A stretch of 64,000 bases of DNA from Fulvimonas sp. R45 (GCF_030504985.1 NZ_JASERU010000003.1:62001-126000), one strand, 5' to 3'; positions 51,430-61,033 are shown, counted from the stretch's first letter. Program-made: numbers and translations. The notes: generated by a model from the letters alone, not told the origin.

Positions 51430-54400
51430 TCACATATTCCGCCGATACTCCCCACCCACATCGTACAATGCATGACTGATCTGCCCCAGCGAATGCGTCT
51501 TCACTGCCTCCATCAGCGCCGCGAAGACGTTCTTGCGGACGCGCGCGGCGTTCTGCAGGTAGGCCAGACCATGCCCTTCGACTCCGCCCTGCGGGCTACG
51601 CTCAGGATGAACGGGTTGCGGGGCGTCGGTGGAATCGGTGCCATGCGCATGTGAAGTCTCGCCCGCCGGCGCCAGTGCATTCCGCGCCTTCTGGAATGCC
51701 CGCACATTGGCGATCTGCTGCCCCTTTTCCTCTTCCGTCGAGCGGATCAGCTCGATCTCGGTAGCAATCTCCCCACCATGATCCTTCGGCAGGAACGTAT
51801 TCACGCCAATCAACGGCAGCGAGCCGTCGTGTTTCTTGTGCTCGTAATACAGGCTCTCTTCCTGAATCTTGCCACGCTGGTACATGGTGTCCATGGCACC
51901 GAGCACGCCACCGCGCTCGCTGATCGCTTCGAACTCCTTGTAGACGGCCTCTTCCACCAGGTCGGTCAGCTCCTCGACCACGTAGCTGCCCTGCCAGGGG
52001 TTCTCGTTGAAGTTGAGGCCCAGTTCCTTGTTGATGATCATCTGGATCGCCACGGCGCGGCGCACGCTTTCTTCCGTGGGCGTGGTGATGGCTTCGTCGT
52101 AGGCGTTGGTGTGCAGGCTGTTGCAGTTGTCGAACAGCGCGTAGAGCGCCTGCAGCGTGGTGCGGATGTCGTTGAACTGGATTTCCTGCGCGTGCAGCGA
52201 GCGGCCGGAGGTCTGGATGTGGTACTTCATCATCTGGCTGCGCGCGCTGGCGCCGTAGCGCTCGCGCATGGCGCGGGCCCAGATGCGGCGGGCGACGCGG
52301 CCGATGACGGTGTATTCCGGGTCCATGCCGTTGGAGAAGAAGAACGACAGGTTGGGCGCGAAGTCGTCGATCTTCATGCCGCGCGCGAGGTAGTACTCCA
52401 CGATGGTGAAGCCGTTGCTCAGGGTGAAGGCGAGCTGGCTGATCGGGTTCGCCCCGGCCTCGGCGATGTGGTAGCCGGAGATGGACACCGAGTAGAAATT
52501 GCGGACCTTGTGCTCCACGAAGTACTGCTGGATGTCGCCCATCATGCGCAGGGCGAATTCGGTGGAGAAGATGCAGGTGTTCTGCGCCTGGTCCTCCTTG
52601 AGGATGTCGGCCTGCACGGTGCCGCGCACGCTGCTGAGCGTCTCGGCCTTGATCCTGGCGTAGGTCTCGGCGTCCACCAGCTGGTCGCCGGTGACGCCGA
52701 GCAGGCCCAGCCCTAAGCCGTCGTTGCCCTTGGGCAGCTCGCCGGAATACTGCGGGCGGCCGTTGGGGTACATGACGGCGATCTGCTTTTCCGCCGCGGC
52801 CCAGCGTGCGGGATCAGCCTTGAGGTACTTCTCCACGTTCTGGTCGATCGCGGTGTTCATGAACATCGCGAGGATGATCGGCGCGGGGCCGTTGATGGTC
52901 ATCGACACCGAGCTGGTGGGCGCGCTGAGGTCGAAGCCGGAGTACAGCTTCTTCATGTCGTCCAGCGTGGCGATGTTGACGCCGGAGTTGCCGATCTTGC
53001 CGTAGATGTCCGGGCGCGGGGCCGGGTCTTCGCCGTACAGGGTGACCGAGTCGAACGCGGTGGACAGGCGCGTGGCGGCGCCGCCCTGGCTGAGGTAGTG
53101 GAAGCGGCGGTTGGTGCGCTCGGGCGTGCCTTCGCCGGCGAACATGCGGGTGGGGTCTTCGCCGGTGCGGCGGTAGGGGTAGACGCCGCCGGTGTAAGGG
53201 TAGTGGCCGGGCAGGTTTTCCTTGCCGAGGAAGCGCAGTTGGTCGGCCCAGCTTTCGGTCCTGGGCGGGGCGACCTTGGGGATCTTCTGGTGGCTGAGGG
53301 ACTCGCGGTAGTTCTCCACGCGGATCAGCTTGTCGCGGACCTTGTATTCGTTGACGTCCTTGGTGACGGATTCGCGCAACGCGGGCCAGTCGCGCAGTTG
53401 GTGGATGGCTTCGCTGGAGAGTTCCTTGACGGCCTCGTTGTAGCGTTGGCGGAGGAGGAGCAGGGAGCGGTCGATGGGGGCGGGCGCTTCGACTTCGCCC
53501 TGCGGGCTACGCTCAGCGGGAACGGTCGAGGGAGCGTGGCCGGTTGGGGCGGGAGCCGTACCCTCACCCTCGGTCCCTCTCCCGGAGGGAGAGGGATGCA
53601 GAGCCGCACTGTCGTACAGGTCGAGGGGGCGCGGCAGTTGCGGGTCGGCCAGTTCCTTCAGCGCCTCGTAGTAGTGCTGCGCCTTGCCGGCGGCTTCGGC
53701 CATGTGCTCGATGCCGCTGTTGATGCCGCGGCCCTGCTCGGCGATCTCGGCGAGGTAGCGCACGCGGCTGCCGGGGATCAGCACGGTGGCGCGCGGTTCC
53801 TTCAGCGAGGTATCCACCCGCGGGGCGAAGTCGCAATGCGCGCTGCCCAGCCCCCCGTTCCCCGTTCCCAGCTTCTCGCGCATCAACCGGCACAGGTTGG
53901 CGAACATCCAGGTCACGCCCGGGTCGTTGAACTGGCTGGCGATGGTGGGATAGACCGGCACGTCCTCGTCCTTGACGTTGAACGCGGCGCGGTTGCGCTT
54001 CCACTGCTTGCGCACGTCGCGCAGGGCGTCCTCGGCGCCGCGCTTGTCGAACTTGTTCAGCACGACGAGCTCGGCGAAGTCGAGCATGTCGATCTTCTCG
54101 AGCTGGCTGGCGGCGCCGTAGTCGCTGGTCATCACATAGGTGGCGAAGTCGACCAGGTCGACGATCTCCGAGTCGCTCTGGCCGATGCCGGCGGTCTCGA
54201 CGATGACCAGGTCGTAGGGCTGCGCCTTGAGGAAGCCGATGCAGTCGTGCAGCACCTCGTTGATCGCCGCGTTCTGCCGGCGCGTGGCCATGGAGCGCAT
54301 GTAGACGCGGTGGCTGCGCAGCGAGTTCATGCGGATGCGGTCGCCCAGCAGCGCGCCGCCAGAGCGGCGGCGGGTGGGATCGACCGCGAGCACGGCGATG

Positions 54401-55116
54401 CGCATCTCGGGGAAGGCGTGCAGGAAGCGCAGCAGCAGCTCGTCCACCACGCTGGACTTGCCCGCGCCGCCGGTGCCGGTGAGGCCGAGCACCGGGGTCT
54501 GCTTGCCGGCCAGCGCCCACGCCTTGCGCAGGCGCGCCAGTTCGGCCTCGCCGACGTGGCCTTCCTCGATGGCGGTGAGCATGTGGCCGATGCTGATCTC
54601 GTCGGCGATGTCCACCCTGGGCAGGGTTTCCGCGTCGAGTTCGGCGCGCTGGTCGACGGCGGCGCGGGTGCGCGCCATCACGTCCTCGATCATCTCCACC
54701 AGGCCCAGCTTCATGCCGTCGTTGGGGTGGTAGATGCGCTCCACGCCGTAGGCCTGCAGCTCGCGGATCTCCTCCGGGGTGATGGTGCCGCCACCACCGC
54801 CGAACACGCGGATGTGGCCGGCGCCCCGCTCCTTCAGCATGTCCACCATGTACTTGAAGTACTCGACGTGGCCGCCCTGGTAGGACGACAGCGCGATGGC
54901 GTCGGCGTCTTCCTGCAGCGCGGCGCGCACCACGTCCTCCACCGAGCGGTTGTGGCCCAGGTGGATCACCTCCGCGCCCTGCGACTGGATGATGCGGCGC
55001 ATGATGTTGATCGCCGCGTCGTGGCCGTCGAACAGGCTGGCGGCGGTGACGAAGCGCAGCGGGTGAGCCTCGCGCCGGGAGGTGCTTGCTGGGACGTGCT
55101 TGGCGGGCGAGCTCAT
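51430..55116 (-). CDS. icmF: Fused isobutyryl-CoA mutase IcmF (B12-dependent mutase with G-protein chaperone)
   Basis: Interconverts isobutyryl-CoA and n-butyryl-CoA using adenosylcobalamin. At 1228 residues (start ATG 55116, GGAG upstream) it is longer than the usual ~1100. Domains in order: B12-binding (about 20-150, DGHDAAINI at 30), MeaI-like GTPase chaperone (about 200-450, Walker [13 protein letters not shown] at 211-222, [20 protein letters not shown]), and a mutase barrel ([51 protein letters not shown]-type segment [14 protein letters not shown]). The extra length is mostly two low-complexity linkers that contain dispersed repeats (53487-53595 and 51576-51614) read in frame. Product class is secure. 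Confidence 0.93.
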   Translation of the reverse strand: MSSPAKHVPASTSRREAHPLRFVTAASLFDGHDAAINIMRRIIQSQGAEVIHLGHNRSVEDVVRAALQEDADAIALSSYQGGHVEYFKYMVDMLKERGAGHIRVFGGGGGTITPEEIRELQAYGVERIYHPNDGMKLGLVEMIEDVMARTRAAVDQRAELDAETLPRVDIADEISIGHMLTAIEEGHVGEAELARLRKAWALAGKQTPVLGLTGTGGAGKSSVVDELLLRFLHAFPEMRIAVLAVDPTRRRSGGALLGDRIRMNSLRSHRVYMRSMATRRQNAAINEVLHDCIGFLKAQPYDLVIVETAGIGQSDSEIVDLVDFATYVMTSDYGAASQLEKIDMLDFAELVVLNKFDKRGAEDALRDVRKQWKRNRAAFNVKDEDVPVYPTIASQFNDPGVTWMFANLCRLMREKLGTGNGGLGSAHCDFAPRVDTSLKEPRATVLIPGSRVRYLAEIAEQGRGINSGIEHMAEAAGKAQHYYEALKELADPQLPRPLDLYDSAALHPSPSGRGTEGEGTAPAPTGHAPSTVPAERSPQGEVEAPAPIDRSLLLLRQRYNEAVKELSSEAIHQLRDWPALRESVTKDVNEYKVRDKLIRVENYRESLSHQKIPKVAPPRTESWADQLRFLGKENLPGHYPYTGGVYPYRRTGEDPTRMFAGEGTPERTNRRFHYLSQGGAATRLSTAFDSVTLYGEDPAPRPDIYGKIGNSGVNIATLDDMKKLYSGFDLSAPTSSVSMTINGPAPIILAMFMNTAIDQNVEKYLKADPARWAAAEKQIAVMYPNGRPQYSGELPKGNDGLGLGLLGVTGDQLVDAETYARIKAETLSSVRGTVQADILKEDQAQNTCIFSTEFALRMMGDIQQYFVEHKVRNFYSVSISGYHIAEAGANPISQLAFTLSNGFTIVEYYLARGMKIDDFAPNLSFFFSNGMDPEYTVIGRVARRIWARAMRERYGASARSQMMKYHIQTSGRSLHAQEIQFNDIRTTLQALYALFDNCNSLHTNAYDEAITTPTEESVRRAVAIQMIINKELGLNFNENPWQGSYVVEELTDLVEEAVYKEFEAISERGGVLGAMDTMYQRGKIQEESLYYEHKKHDGSLPLIGVNTFLPKDHGGEIATEIELIRSTEEEKGQQIANVRAFQKARNALAPAGETSHAHGTDSTDAPQPVHPERSPQGGVEGHGLAYLQNAARVRKNVFAALMEAVKTHSLGQISHALYDVGGEYRRNM
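51576..51614. repeat. Dispersed repeat inside icmF, copy 1
   Basis: 39 bp (CTTCGACTCCGCCCTGCGGG...AACGG) sharing 35 of 39 bases with 53487-53525. Read antisense within icmF it gives [16 protein letters not shown] in a linker near the C-terminus. Confidence 0.8.
53487..53525. repeat. Dispersed repeat inside icmF, copy 2
   Basis: 39 bp (CTTCGACTTCGCCCTGCGGG...AACGG), the partner of 51576-51614. It gives [16 protein letters not shown] in the linker between the GTPase and mutase parts. Confidence 0.8.
53575..53595. repeat. GC-rich palindrome inside the icmF linker
   Basis: CCCTCTCCCGGAGGGAGAGGG, a perfect or near-perfect palindrome like the intergenic units near 58395 (CCTCTCCCCGGAGGGGAGAGG). 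It is translated as part of [13 protein letters not shown]. Confidence 0.75.
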
Positions 55117-55220
55117 GGGGACTCCGTGCATCGTGGGGTAAGGGTTCAGCCCCATGATTCTAGTGGCTCGCCCCGCATGCCCGATGATGCACCGCGGCAT
55201 GCCGCGGCCGTGTCACGGCA

Positions 55221-55448
55221 TCATTTGGGATGCCACTTGTCGTCCTCGCCCTTGGCGTAGTCCTTCTTCACCGCCGACCAGGCCACCTTGTGCGCGGTTT
55301 CCTCGCGCGATTCGTCGCCGCGGCGCTTGTCCGCGTCGGCGTATTCGTCCCAGGCGTGGTTGAAGGCTTCCTTGTAGATGTCCTGGGCGTGTTTCGGCAG
55401 GTTGTCGCGTACCGATGCCGGCAGCTCGTTGATGTTCCGGTAAGGCAT
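55221..55448 (-). CDS. chaB: ChaB family protein
   Basis: A 75-residue protein, start ATG at 55448 with GGAG upstream. The whole sequence fits ChaB: MPYRNINELPASVRDNLPKH, AQDIYKEAFNHAWDEYADAD, ETAHKVAWSAVKKDYAKGED and KWHPK at the end. ChaB was named as a regulator of the cation antiporter ChaA, but that role is poorly proven and no chaA is near. Its family is widespread as a stand-alone small cytoplasmic protein. Confidence 0.92.
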   Translation of the reverse strand: MPYRNINELPASVRDNLPKHAQDIYKEAFNHAWDEYADADKRRGDESREETAHKVAWSAVKKDYAKGEDDKWHPK

Positions 55449-55522
55449 GGCGGGGCTCCGTGGGACGGGCGTGCCAGCCTGGACCGCGCGGGATAAAGCC
55501 ACCGTCAAGCGACGGCGTTCTT

Positions 55523-55610
55523 GCCTCCCCCTGCGTGCAGGGGGGGTAACGCTTTTCCCCCAAGCCAAAAGCACCCCACCCCGACCCTCCCCTGCATGCA
55601 GGGGAGGGAG
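55523..55610. repeat. Bipartite palindromic repeat, copy 2 (inverted)
   Basis: CCTCCCCCTGCGTGCAGGGGG and CCCTCCCCTGCATGCAGGGG around GCTTTTCCCCCAAGCCAAAAGC, the inverted counterpart of 40803-40911. It fills the gap between chaB and the next gene. Confidence 0.8.
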
Positions 55611-55630
55611 TGCGACGCCTGGCGGCGGGT

Positions 55631-56623
55631 TCAGTGCACGAGGTTGACGGCGATGGCCGGCGTCAGCGAGTGCCGCGTGCCGTGGCCACCGGCGACCACG
55701 CGCAGGCCGAACAGCACGCCCAGGTTGGGCGTCCAACTGTACTCCACCGCGGGCGCGTAGCCGTAGGCGTCGCTGCCGCCCAGGCGGGTGCGCACGGGTT
55801 CCGGCAGGGCGCCGGGCGGATCGGTGCGGCCGTCCACGCGGGTGGCGCCGCCGTGGCTGCGGAACACGTCCAGCGCCAGTACCCAGCGCCGGGTGAGGCT
55901 GTATTCAAGCGATGCGCCGAGGTAGAACGCGTCGCCCGGCCGCGCCGTGCCGCGGAAGCCGGGGCCGGTGCCGTAGACGCTGGCGCCGGTCACGCCGGCA
56001 TGGCCGTTGAAGGTGCGGGTGAGGTTGAGGCGCGCGCGCAGCAGCCGGCCGTTGGGCATCCAGAAGTAGCTCTGCGCGTTCAGGCCCAGCGTGGTGGCCC
56101 AGGCACCGCCGCCCATGCCGTCGCTGGCGCGCGACAGGCGGTCGTGGCGGCCGGTCGGCAGCGTCTCTTGCAACTGCAGCGCGAGCGTGGGCAGCCAGCC
56201 GCCTTCGTGGAAGCGGGTCAGGCGGTACTGCGCCTGCAGGATCTGGTCGCCCAGGCCGATGCCCGCGCTGTCCGGCTCGTTGCTCACCCGGGTGTAGCCG
56301 ATGATCGGGATCAGGCCCACGGTGAGCCGGTCGGTCAGCCCGTACAGCACGTAGGCGCGCGAGCCGAACGCATCCGTACCCTTCGAGGCGACGTCGTAGA
56401 CGTAGGGCTCGACCAGCACGTGCCCGCGCGGCAGCGTCTCGGCGGAATTGGCCAGCATCGGGCCGGTCCACCAGGCATCGTCCAGCGCCTGGCGCGGCGC
56501 GCCCGCATCCTGCGCGGACACCGCCGCGGCCATGCCCAGCCAGGCGGCAAGCATCACCGGCCACCGGATGCCCCGCCCGCCCCTGCCCGCCTGCCGCCCG
56601 TTGCCCACCGCCGCCTCCGCCAT
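55631..56623 (-). CDS. Outer-membrane beta-barrel protein (transporter / phenol-MetA-deg type)
   Basis: A 330-residue exported protein, start ATG at 56623. After a basic N-terminus and the signal helix (WPVMLAAWLGMAAAVSAQ) the rest alternates like a beta-barrel: PRGHVLVEPYVYDVASKGT, RAYVLYGLTDRLTVGLIPII, GLGDQILQAQYRLTRFHEGG, TLALQLQETLPTGRHDRLS and LNAQSYFWMPNGRLLRARLN. These features match the MetA-pathway/transporter family (PF13557 type) of unknown substrate. It is divergent from the MocR gene, 88 bp away, and may be its target. Confidence 0.78.
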   Translation of the reverse strand: MAEAAVGNGRQAGRGGRGIRWPVMLAAWLGMAAAVSAQDAGAPRQALDDAWWTGPMLANSAETLPRGHVLVEPYVYDVASKGTDAFGSRAYVLYGLTDRLTVGLIPIIGYTRVSNEPDSAGIGLGDQILQAQYRLTRFHEGGWLPTLALQLQETLPTGRHDRLSRASDGMGGGAWATTLGLNAQSYFWMPNGRLLRARLNLTRTFNGHAGVTGASVYGTGPGFRGTARPGDAFYLGASLEYSLTRRWVLALDVFRSHGGATRVDGRTDPPGALPEPVRTRLGGSDAYGYAPAVEYSWTPNLGVLFGLRVVAGGHGTRHSLTPAIAVNLVH

Positions 56624-56711
56624 TCGCTCCGGCAGCGGCACGTTAGGCGGCCTAGTGGTACGTTCAAATAGCCACTGTGCCCTGCTTCGGCATGACCACT
56701 TGGAGCCGCCC

Positions 56712-58178
56712 ATGAAGCGCGTGTCCGCCAGCCTGCTACCACCGATCCGCCTGGAGGCCGGCAGCGCGCCGATCTACCAGCAGCTGGCGGAGTGGTTCCG
56801 CCGCGCCATCGCCGAGGGCCAGCTGCGGCCCGGGCAGCGCATCCCCTCCACCCGCATGCTGGCCACCGAACTGAAGGTATCGCGCCTGCCGGTGCTCGGC
56901 GCCTACGAACAGCTGCATGCCGAGGGCTACCTGGAGAGCCGGGTCGGCGCCGGTACCTGCGTGGCCGCGGCCATCCCGCACGAGGCGCCGGCGGCGCCTG
57001 AACGCCGGGTGCCGGCCGCGCCCGCGAAGCCCGCCGCGCGCCGGGTCGCCGCGCGCGTGGCGGCGATGGCCGCGCCGCCGCAGACTTGGCTGGAAAGCCA
57101 GGGTGCCTTCCGCGTCGGCGTGCCGGCGCTCGACCACTTCCCGCACGGCGCGTGGTCGCGCCTGCTCAGCCGGCACGCGCGCCACGTCGGCGCCGACGCG
57201 CTGGTCTACGGCGACGCCATGGGCCACGCCCCGCTGCGCGAAGCCGTGGCCGAGTACTTGGCGACGGTGCGCGCGGTCCGTGCCGACGCCGGGCAGGTGA
57301 TGATCACCAGCGGCGCGCAGCATGGCGTGCAGATCTGCGCGCACGCCCTGCTCGATCCCGGCGACCGCGCCTGGGTCGAGGAGCCCGGCTACCCCGGCGC
57401 CCACCAGGCCCTGGCGGCGGTCGGCGCCGTGCCCGTGCTGGTGCCGGTGGACGAAGACGGGATGGACGTGGCCACCGGCATCCGCCGCGCGCCGGACGCG
57501 CGCGTGGCCTACGTCACGCCCTCGCACCAGTTCCCGCTGGGCGCCACGATGAGCGCCGCGCGGCGCATCGAGCTGCTGCAGTGGGCCGCGCGCAGCGGCA
57601 GCTGGATCGTCGAGGACGACTACGACAGCGAATACCGCTACGGCAGCAAGCCGATCGCTGCGCTGCAGGGGCTGGACGCGGACGCGCGGGTGATCTACGT
57701 GGGCACCTTCAGCAAGGTGCTGTTCCCCGCGCTGCGGCTGGGCTACCTGGTGGTGCCGGAGGACCTGCTGCCGGCCTTCCGCGCCGCCCGCGACGCGCTG
57801 GACACCTGCTCGCCGATGCTGCCGCAGCGGGCCTTGCTCGACTTCATCCACGAAGGCCACTTCGCGCGGCACATCCGCCGCATGCGCATGCTGTACGCGA
57901 CACGCCGCGCGGCGTTGCAGGCGGCGATCGGGCGGCACCTGCCGGACGCGCTGCAGGTGGTGGGCGCCGAGGCGGGCATGCAGCTGACCGCCCTGCTGCC
58001 GCCGGGCGTGGACGACGTGGCGCTGTCGCGTCGCGCCGTGCAGGCCGGCGTCTCGGTACGTCCGCTGTCGCCGTGCTATCGCGGCAAGGCGAAGCGCCAC
58101 GGCCTGATCCTCGGCTACGGCAGCGTGGACGAGCGCGCCATCGAGGAAGGCGTGCGGCGGTTGCGGAGCTGCCTGTAG
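56712..58178 (+). CDS. MocR-type (GntR HTH + aminotransferase-like) regulator
   Basis: A 488-residue PLP-binding regulator. The GntR winged helix (about 10-80) has SAPIYQQLAEWFRRAIAEGQ, LRPGQRIPSTRMLATELKVS and RLPVLGAYEQLHAEGYLESR. The rest is a class I aminotransferase-like domain with VMITSGAQHGVQICAHALLD, EEPGYPGAHQALAAVGAVPV, EDDYDSEYRYG and the Schiff-base Lys335 in TFSKVLFPALRLGY. MocR proteins control PLP, GABA or polyamine genes. It is divergent from a porin-like gene. Start at 56712 fits the GntR domain; the longer frame upstream is antisense to the porin-like gene. Confidence 0.92.
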   Translation: MKRVSASLLPPIRLEAGSAPIYQQLAEWFRRAIAEGQLRPGQRIPSTRMLATELKVSRLPVLGAYEQLHAEGYLESRVGAGTCVAAAIPHEAPAAPERRVPAAPAKPAARRVAARVAAMAAPPQTWLESQGAFRVGVPALDHFPHGAWSRLLSRHARHVGADALVYGDAMGHAPLREAVAEYLATVRAVRADAGQVMITSGAQHGVQICAHALLDPGDRAWVEEPGYPGAHQALAAVGAVPVLVPVDEDGMDVATGIRRAPDARVAYVTPSHQFPLGATMSAARRIELLQWAARSGSWIVEDDYDSEYRYGSKPIAALQGLDADARVIYVGTFSKVLFPALRLGYLVVPEDLLPAFRAARDALDTCSPMLPQRALLDFIHEGHFARHIRRMRMLYATRRAALQAAIGRHLPDALQVVGAEAGMQLTALLPPGVDDVALSRRAVQAGVSVRPLSPCYRGKAKRHGLILGYGSVDERAIEEGVRRLRSCL

Positions 58179-58556
58179 GAATCGCCGGGATCACGGGCCT
58201 CGTCATTGCGGGAAACGCCACATGGCGGATCCCTTTCCCACGTGTGGGAGAGGGTGGCGGCAGCCGGAAAGGGCCAGGCTTTTCCCCTTCTCCCCTGCGG
58301 GGAGAAGGCCGGGATGAGGGGCGGGTGCTCGCGGGAACATGCCCCTGGAAAACGCGCTTCGATGGAACCTTCCGCGAGGTTGCCCCTCACCCCAACCCTC
58401 TCCCCGGAGGGGAGAGGGCGCCGCGGAAGGAGGGCGTGAGGCGTACCGGCCGCCCTTTTCCCCCTCTCCCTCAAGCGGGAGAGGGGGAACGGTCTGGCGC
58501 AGGGTGAATACAACTTACAAGGGGCTTTGCGGGGGTGCGGCGGATTTGAACGGCGC
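58179..58556. repeat. 378-bp gap filled by GC-rich palindromic repeats
   Basis: Contains at least four palindromic units: CCCACGTGTGGGAG near 58236, CCTTCTCCCCTGCGGGGAGAAGG near 58285, CCTCTCCCCGGAGGGGAGAGG near 58397 and CCCTCTCCCTCAAGCGGGAGAGGG near 58466. They resemble the palindrome inside icmF. No gene is supported; units lie between the convergent MocR and alpha/beta hydrolase genes and could help end both transcripts. Confidence 0.7.
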
Positions 58557-59474
58557 TCAGGCCACCCCGAACGGCAGGTCCGGCGTGCCGACCACGCGCT
58601 CGCCCACCGCCTCGCCGCGCGCGAAGGCCAGCGCCGCGGCGATCACCGCGGGCGCGTCCAGCACGCGACGGTGGCCCAGACCCTGCGTGGTGAGCAGCCG
58701 CGCGCCGGGCCAGTAGCGCGCGTAGCGCTCGCCCTCGCTCCACGGCACGTCGGCATCTTCGAGGTCATGCACGATCAAGGCCGGCTGGCCCAGCGCCGGC
58801 AGGCGGCGATGCACCTCCAGCTGCTCTACGCTGATGCCGGTGCGACGCAGCAGCCAGTCGTAGAACGCGGCACGCAGGTGCTCGCCCAGGCGCACGAGGC
58901 GGAAGTAGCGGCTGGCCGCGTCGGCCATGTCGGCGGCGGGCGCCACCAGCACCAGGCGTCGCGCGTGCCAGTCCTCGTCCTGCGCCAACGCCAGCGCGGC
59001 GCCGCCCAGCGAATGCCCCACCGCCAGCGCGGCCTCGCCGTGGCGCAGGCCCACCGCGCGGATCGTGGCGGTGAACTCGGGCAGCGTGCACAGCTTGCCG
59101 CTGCTGCGGCCATGGCCGGGCTGGTCGAACGTCACCACCGCGTAGCCCAGCGCGCGCAACCCGTCCACCCACGGCAGGAAGCGCAGGCCGAAGCTGGACC
59201 AGCCGTGCGCAAGCAGCGCATACGGCTGGGTAGCGGGATCGCCCCAGACATAGGTGGCGACGGTTTCGTCGCCGACGCGCAGGTCGTCGCGCCGCGCCGC
59301 CGCGTCCTCCGGCGTCGCCAGCGCGCGACGCCGGCTGCTGGCGAACGGCGTGGCGAACAGGCGGGCGGCGCGGTCGGCGGTGCGCTTCGGCGCCAGTCGG
59401 CCACCCAGCACGAAGCCGGCGCGCAGGGCACCGAGGCGGAGGCGGGTCGATACGGAAGCGGCATGCGGGGACAT
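58557..59474 (-). CDS. Alpha/beta-fold hydrolase
   Basis: A 305-residue hydrolase, start ATG at 59474 with AGGA upstream. The nucleophile elbow is AVGHSLGGAALAL (GHSLGG), preceded by the strand LLAHGWSSFGLRFLPWVDGL with the oxyanion-type HG and DQPGHGRSSG. The catalytic Asp is probably in IVHDLEDADVPW and the His in TTQGLGHRRVLDAP. Its start lies only 11 bp behind the TetR gene stop, so the two form an operon and the regulator probably controls it. The substrate is unknown. Confidence 0.9.
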   Translation of the reverse strand: MSPHAASVSTRLRLGALRAGFVLGGRLAPKRTADRAARLFATPFASSRRRALATPEDAAARRDDLRVGDETVATYVWGDPATQPYALLAHGWSSFGLRFLPWVDGLRALGYAVVTFDQPGHGRSSGKLCTLPEFTATIRAVGLRHGEAALAVGHSLGGAALALAQDEDWHARRLVLVAPAADMADAASRYFRLVRLGEHLRAAFYDWLLRRTGISVEQLEVHRRLPALGQPALIVHDLEDADVPWSEGERYARYWPGARLLTTQGLGHRRVLDAPAVIAAALAFARGEAVGERVVGTPDLPFGVA

Positions 59475-59485
59475 CGTCGTTTTCC

Positions 59486-60088
59486 TCAGGATTGCCAACT
59501 GCGCCACAGGCGCTCGAACGCCGCCGCCGTGTGGCGCTCGGCCTCGTCGTAGCCGAACAGGCCGCCGTCGTGATGCAGGCCGAGCAGCAGCGCATAGATC
59601 TCGAAGGCGAGCTGGGCGGCATCGGTATCGGCGCGCAGGTGGCCTTCGTCCACCGCCTGCGCGATCGCCTTCTGCAGTTCGCCGCGCCAGCCGGATTGCT
59701 GCGCCACCACGGCGTCGTGCAGCGCGCCGTCGCGGCCGTCGTACTCGCTGGCGGCGGAGAGCAGCACGCAGCCGCTCTCGTGCCGGCGCGCCCAGGCGAA
59801 CCAGTTCGCCACGATCGCGCGCAGGCGCGGCAGGCCGCGCGGCTGCTTCAGCGCGGGCAGCAGCACGTGGGCCATGAAGCGCCGCGCGCCGAGATCGAGC
59901 ACGGCCAGTTGCAGGTCCCCGCGCGAGCCGAAATGCGCGAACACGCCGCTCTTGGACATGCCCACGTCGGCCGCCAGGGTGCCAATGGACAGGCCCTCCA
60001 GCCCGTCGCGGCGCGCCAGCGCGTAGGCGTGGTCGAGGATGGTGTCGCGGGTGGCGGCGCGCTTGCCGGCGGCTTGGGCGGAAGTCAT
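59486..60088 (-). CDS. TetR family transcriptional regulator
   Basis: A 200-residue regulator from the ATG at 60088; another ATG lies 30 codons upstream in poorer context. The HTH is in residues 10-55 (AATRDTILDHAYALARRDGL, EGLSIGTLAADVGMSKSGVF, AHFGSRGDLQLAVLD). The C-terminal part resembles TetR_C domains of the YjdC-like subgroup (WFAWARRHESGCVLLSAASE, FEIYALLLGLHHDGG). It is first in an operon with the alpha/beta hydrolase, and a palindrome sits before its start. Confidence 0.92.
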   Translation of the reverse strand: MTSAQAAGKRAATRDTILDHAYALARRDGLEGLSIGTLAADVGMSKSGVFAHFGSRGDLQLAVLDLGARRFMAHVLLPALKQPRGLPRLRAIVANWFAWARRHESGCVLLSAASEYDGRDGALHDAVVAQQSGWRGELQKAIAQAVDEGHLRADTDAAQLAFEIYALLLGLHHDGGLFGYDEAERHTAAAFERLWRSWQS

Positions 60089-60097
60089 GGCGCCATG

Positions 60098-60120
60098 AAT
60101 AGCACGATCGTTCGTTCTAT
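60098..60120. promoter_or_regulatory. Likely TetR operator before the regulator gene
   Basis: AATAGCACGATCGTTCGTTCTAT contains the palindrome ACGATCGT (60104-60111) and, read on the other strand, ATAGAACGAACGATCGTGC, the type of site many TetR proteins of this group bind. It starts 10 bp before the ATG of the regulator, fitting autorepression. Confidence 0.5.
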
Positions 60121-60235
60121 TCCAGTGCCCGGCGAATGGCCGCACCGCAAGTCCTTGCCGCCGCGCGACCGGCTGCACGGCGGTCCCGCCCGCATCGGGC
60201 TATCCTGCGCGGGCTGCCCACCATGGAGGATGCGC

Positions 60236-61033
60236 ATGAAACCGCGATGGCTGCCCCTGGCCTGCGCCACCCTGCTGCTCGGCGCCTGCGCCACCTCGCC
60301 CACCGGACGACCGCAACTGATGATGGTGTCCGACGCCCAGATGAGCCAGATGGGCCTGACCGCCTTCAACACCCTGCGCAAGCAAGGCAAGTTCGTGGAT
60401 GCGCCGCGCGAACGCGCCTACGCCAGCTGCGTGGCGAACGCACTGATCGCGGTGCTGCCGCCGCCGTGGAACACGCAGGCCTGGGAAGTGCAGATCGTGG
60501 GCGACGACAGCGCCAACGCCTTCGCCCTGCCCGGCGGGCGCATCGGCGTGAACCGGGGCATGTTCAAGGTGGCCACCGACCAGAACCAGCTCGCCGTGGT
60601 GCTGGGCCACGAGCTGTCGCACGTGGTGGCGCGGCACGGCGCCGAGCGCGTGTCGGACAACTACGTGGCGCAGGGCGCGGTACTGGCCGGCACCGTCTAC
60701 GCCGCCAGCCGCGGCACCGACGCGGGCCGCGCCGCCGCGGCGCTGGGCGCGGGCGCCGAGCTGGGCATCCTGCTGCCGTTCTCGCGCACCCAGGAAAGCG
60801 AGGCCGACGAACTGGGCCTGCGCTACATGGCCCGGGCCGGCTTCGATCCGCGCGCCGCCGCCGTGCTGTGGCAGAAGATGGAGCAGCAGGGCGGCAGCCG
60901 CGTGCCGGCCTTCCTGTCCACCCATCCCTCGCCGGCGCACCGCGCACAGACGCTGGCGGCCGAGGCGCAGCAACTGATGCCGGCGTACCAGCAGGCGCGC
61001 GCCGGCGGACGCGCGCCGAACTGCCGGATGTGA
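60236..61033 (+). CDS. M48 family zinc metalloprotease lipoprotein
   Basis: A 265-residue periplasmic protease. The signal ends LLLGAC, a lipobox (Cys at about 17), then TSPTGRPQLMMVSDAQMSQM. The M48 motif is HELSH (His125, Glu126, His129) in VVLGHELSHVVARHGAERVS, and the third ligand Glu is in SRTQESEADELGLRYMARAG. This matches the BepA/YcaL/LoiP group that monitors outer-membrane protein assembly. It lacks the TPR extension of BepA, so LoiP/YcaL-like is the closer guess. Divergent from the TetR gene. Confidence 0.92.
   Translation: MKPRWLPLACATLLLGACATSPTGRPQLMMVSDAQMSQMGLTAFNTLRKQGKFVDAPRERAYASCVANALIAVLPPPWNTQAWEVQIVGDDSANAFALPGGRIGVNRGMFKVATDQNQLAVVLGHELSHVVARHGAERVSDNYVAQGAVLAGTVYAASRGTDAGRAAAALGAGAELGILLPFSRTQESEADELGLRYMARAGFDPRAAAVLWQKMEQQGGSRVPAFLSTHPSPAHRAQTLAAEAQQLMPAYQQARAGGRAPNCRM

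Noticed and set aside
53098-55260. A 720-residue + strand open frame opposite icmF
   Set aside because: Antisense to the clear IcmF domains; rich in Val, His and Gly without motifs.
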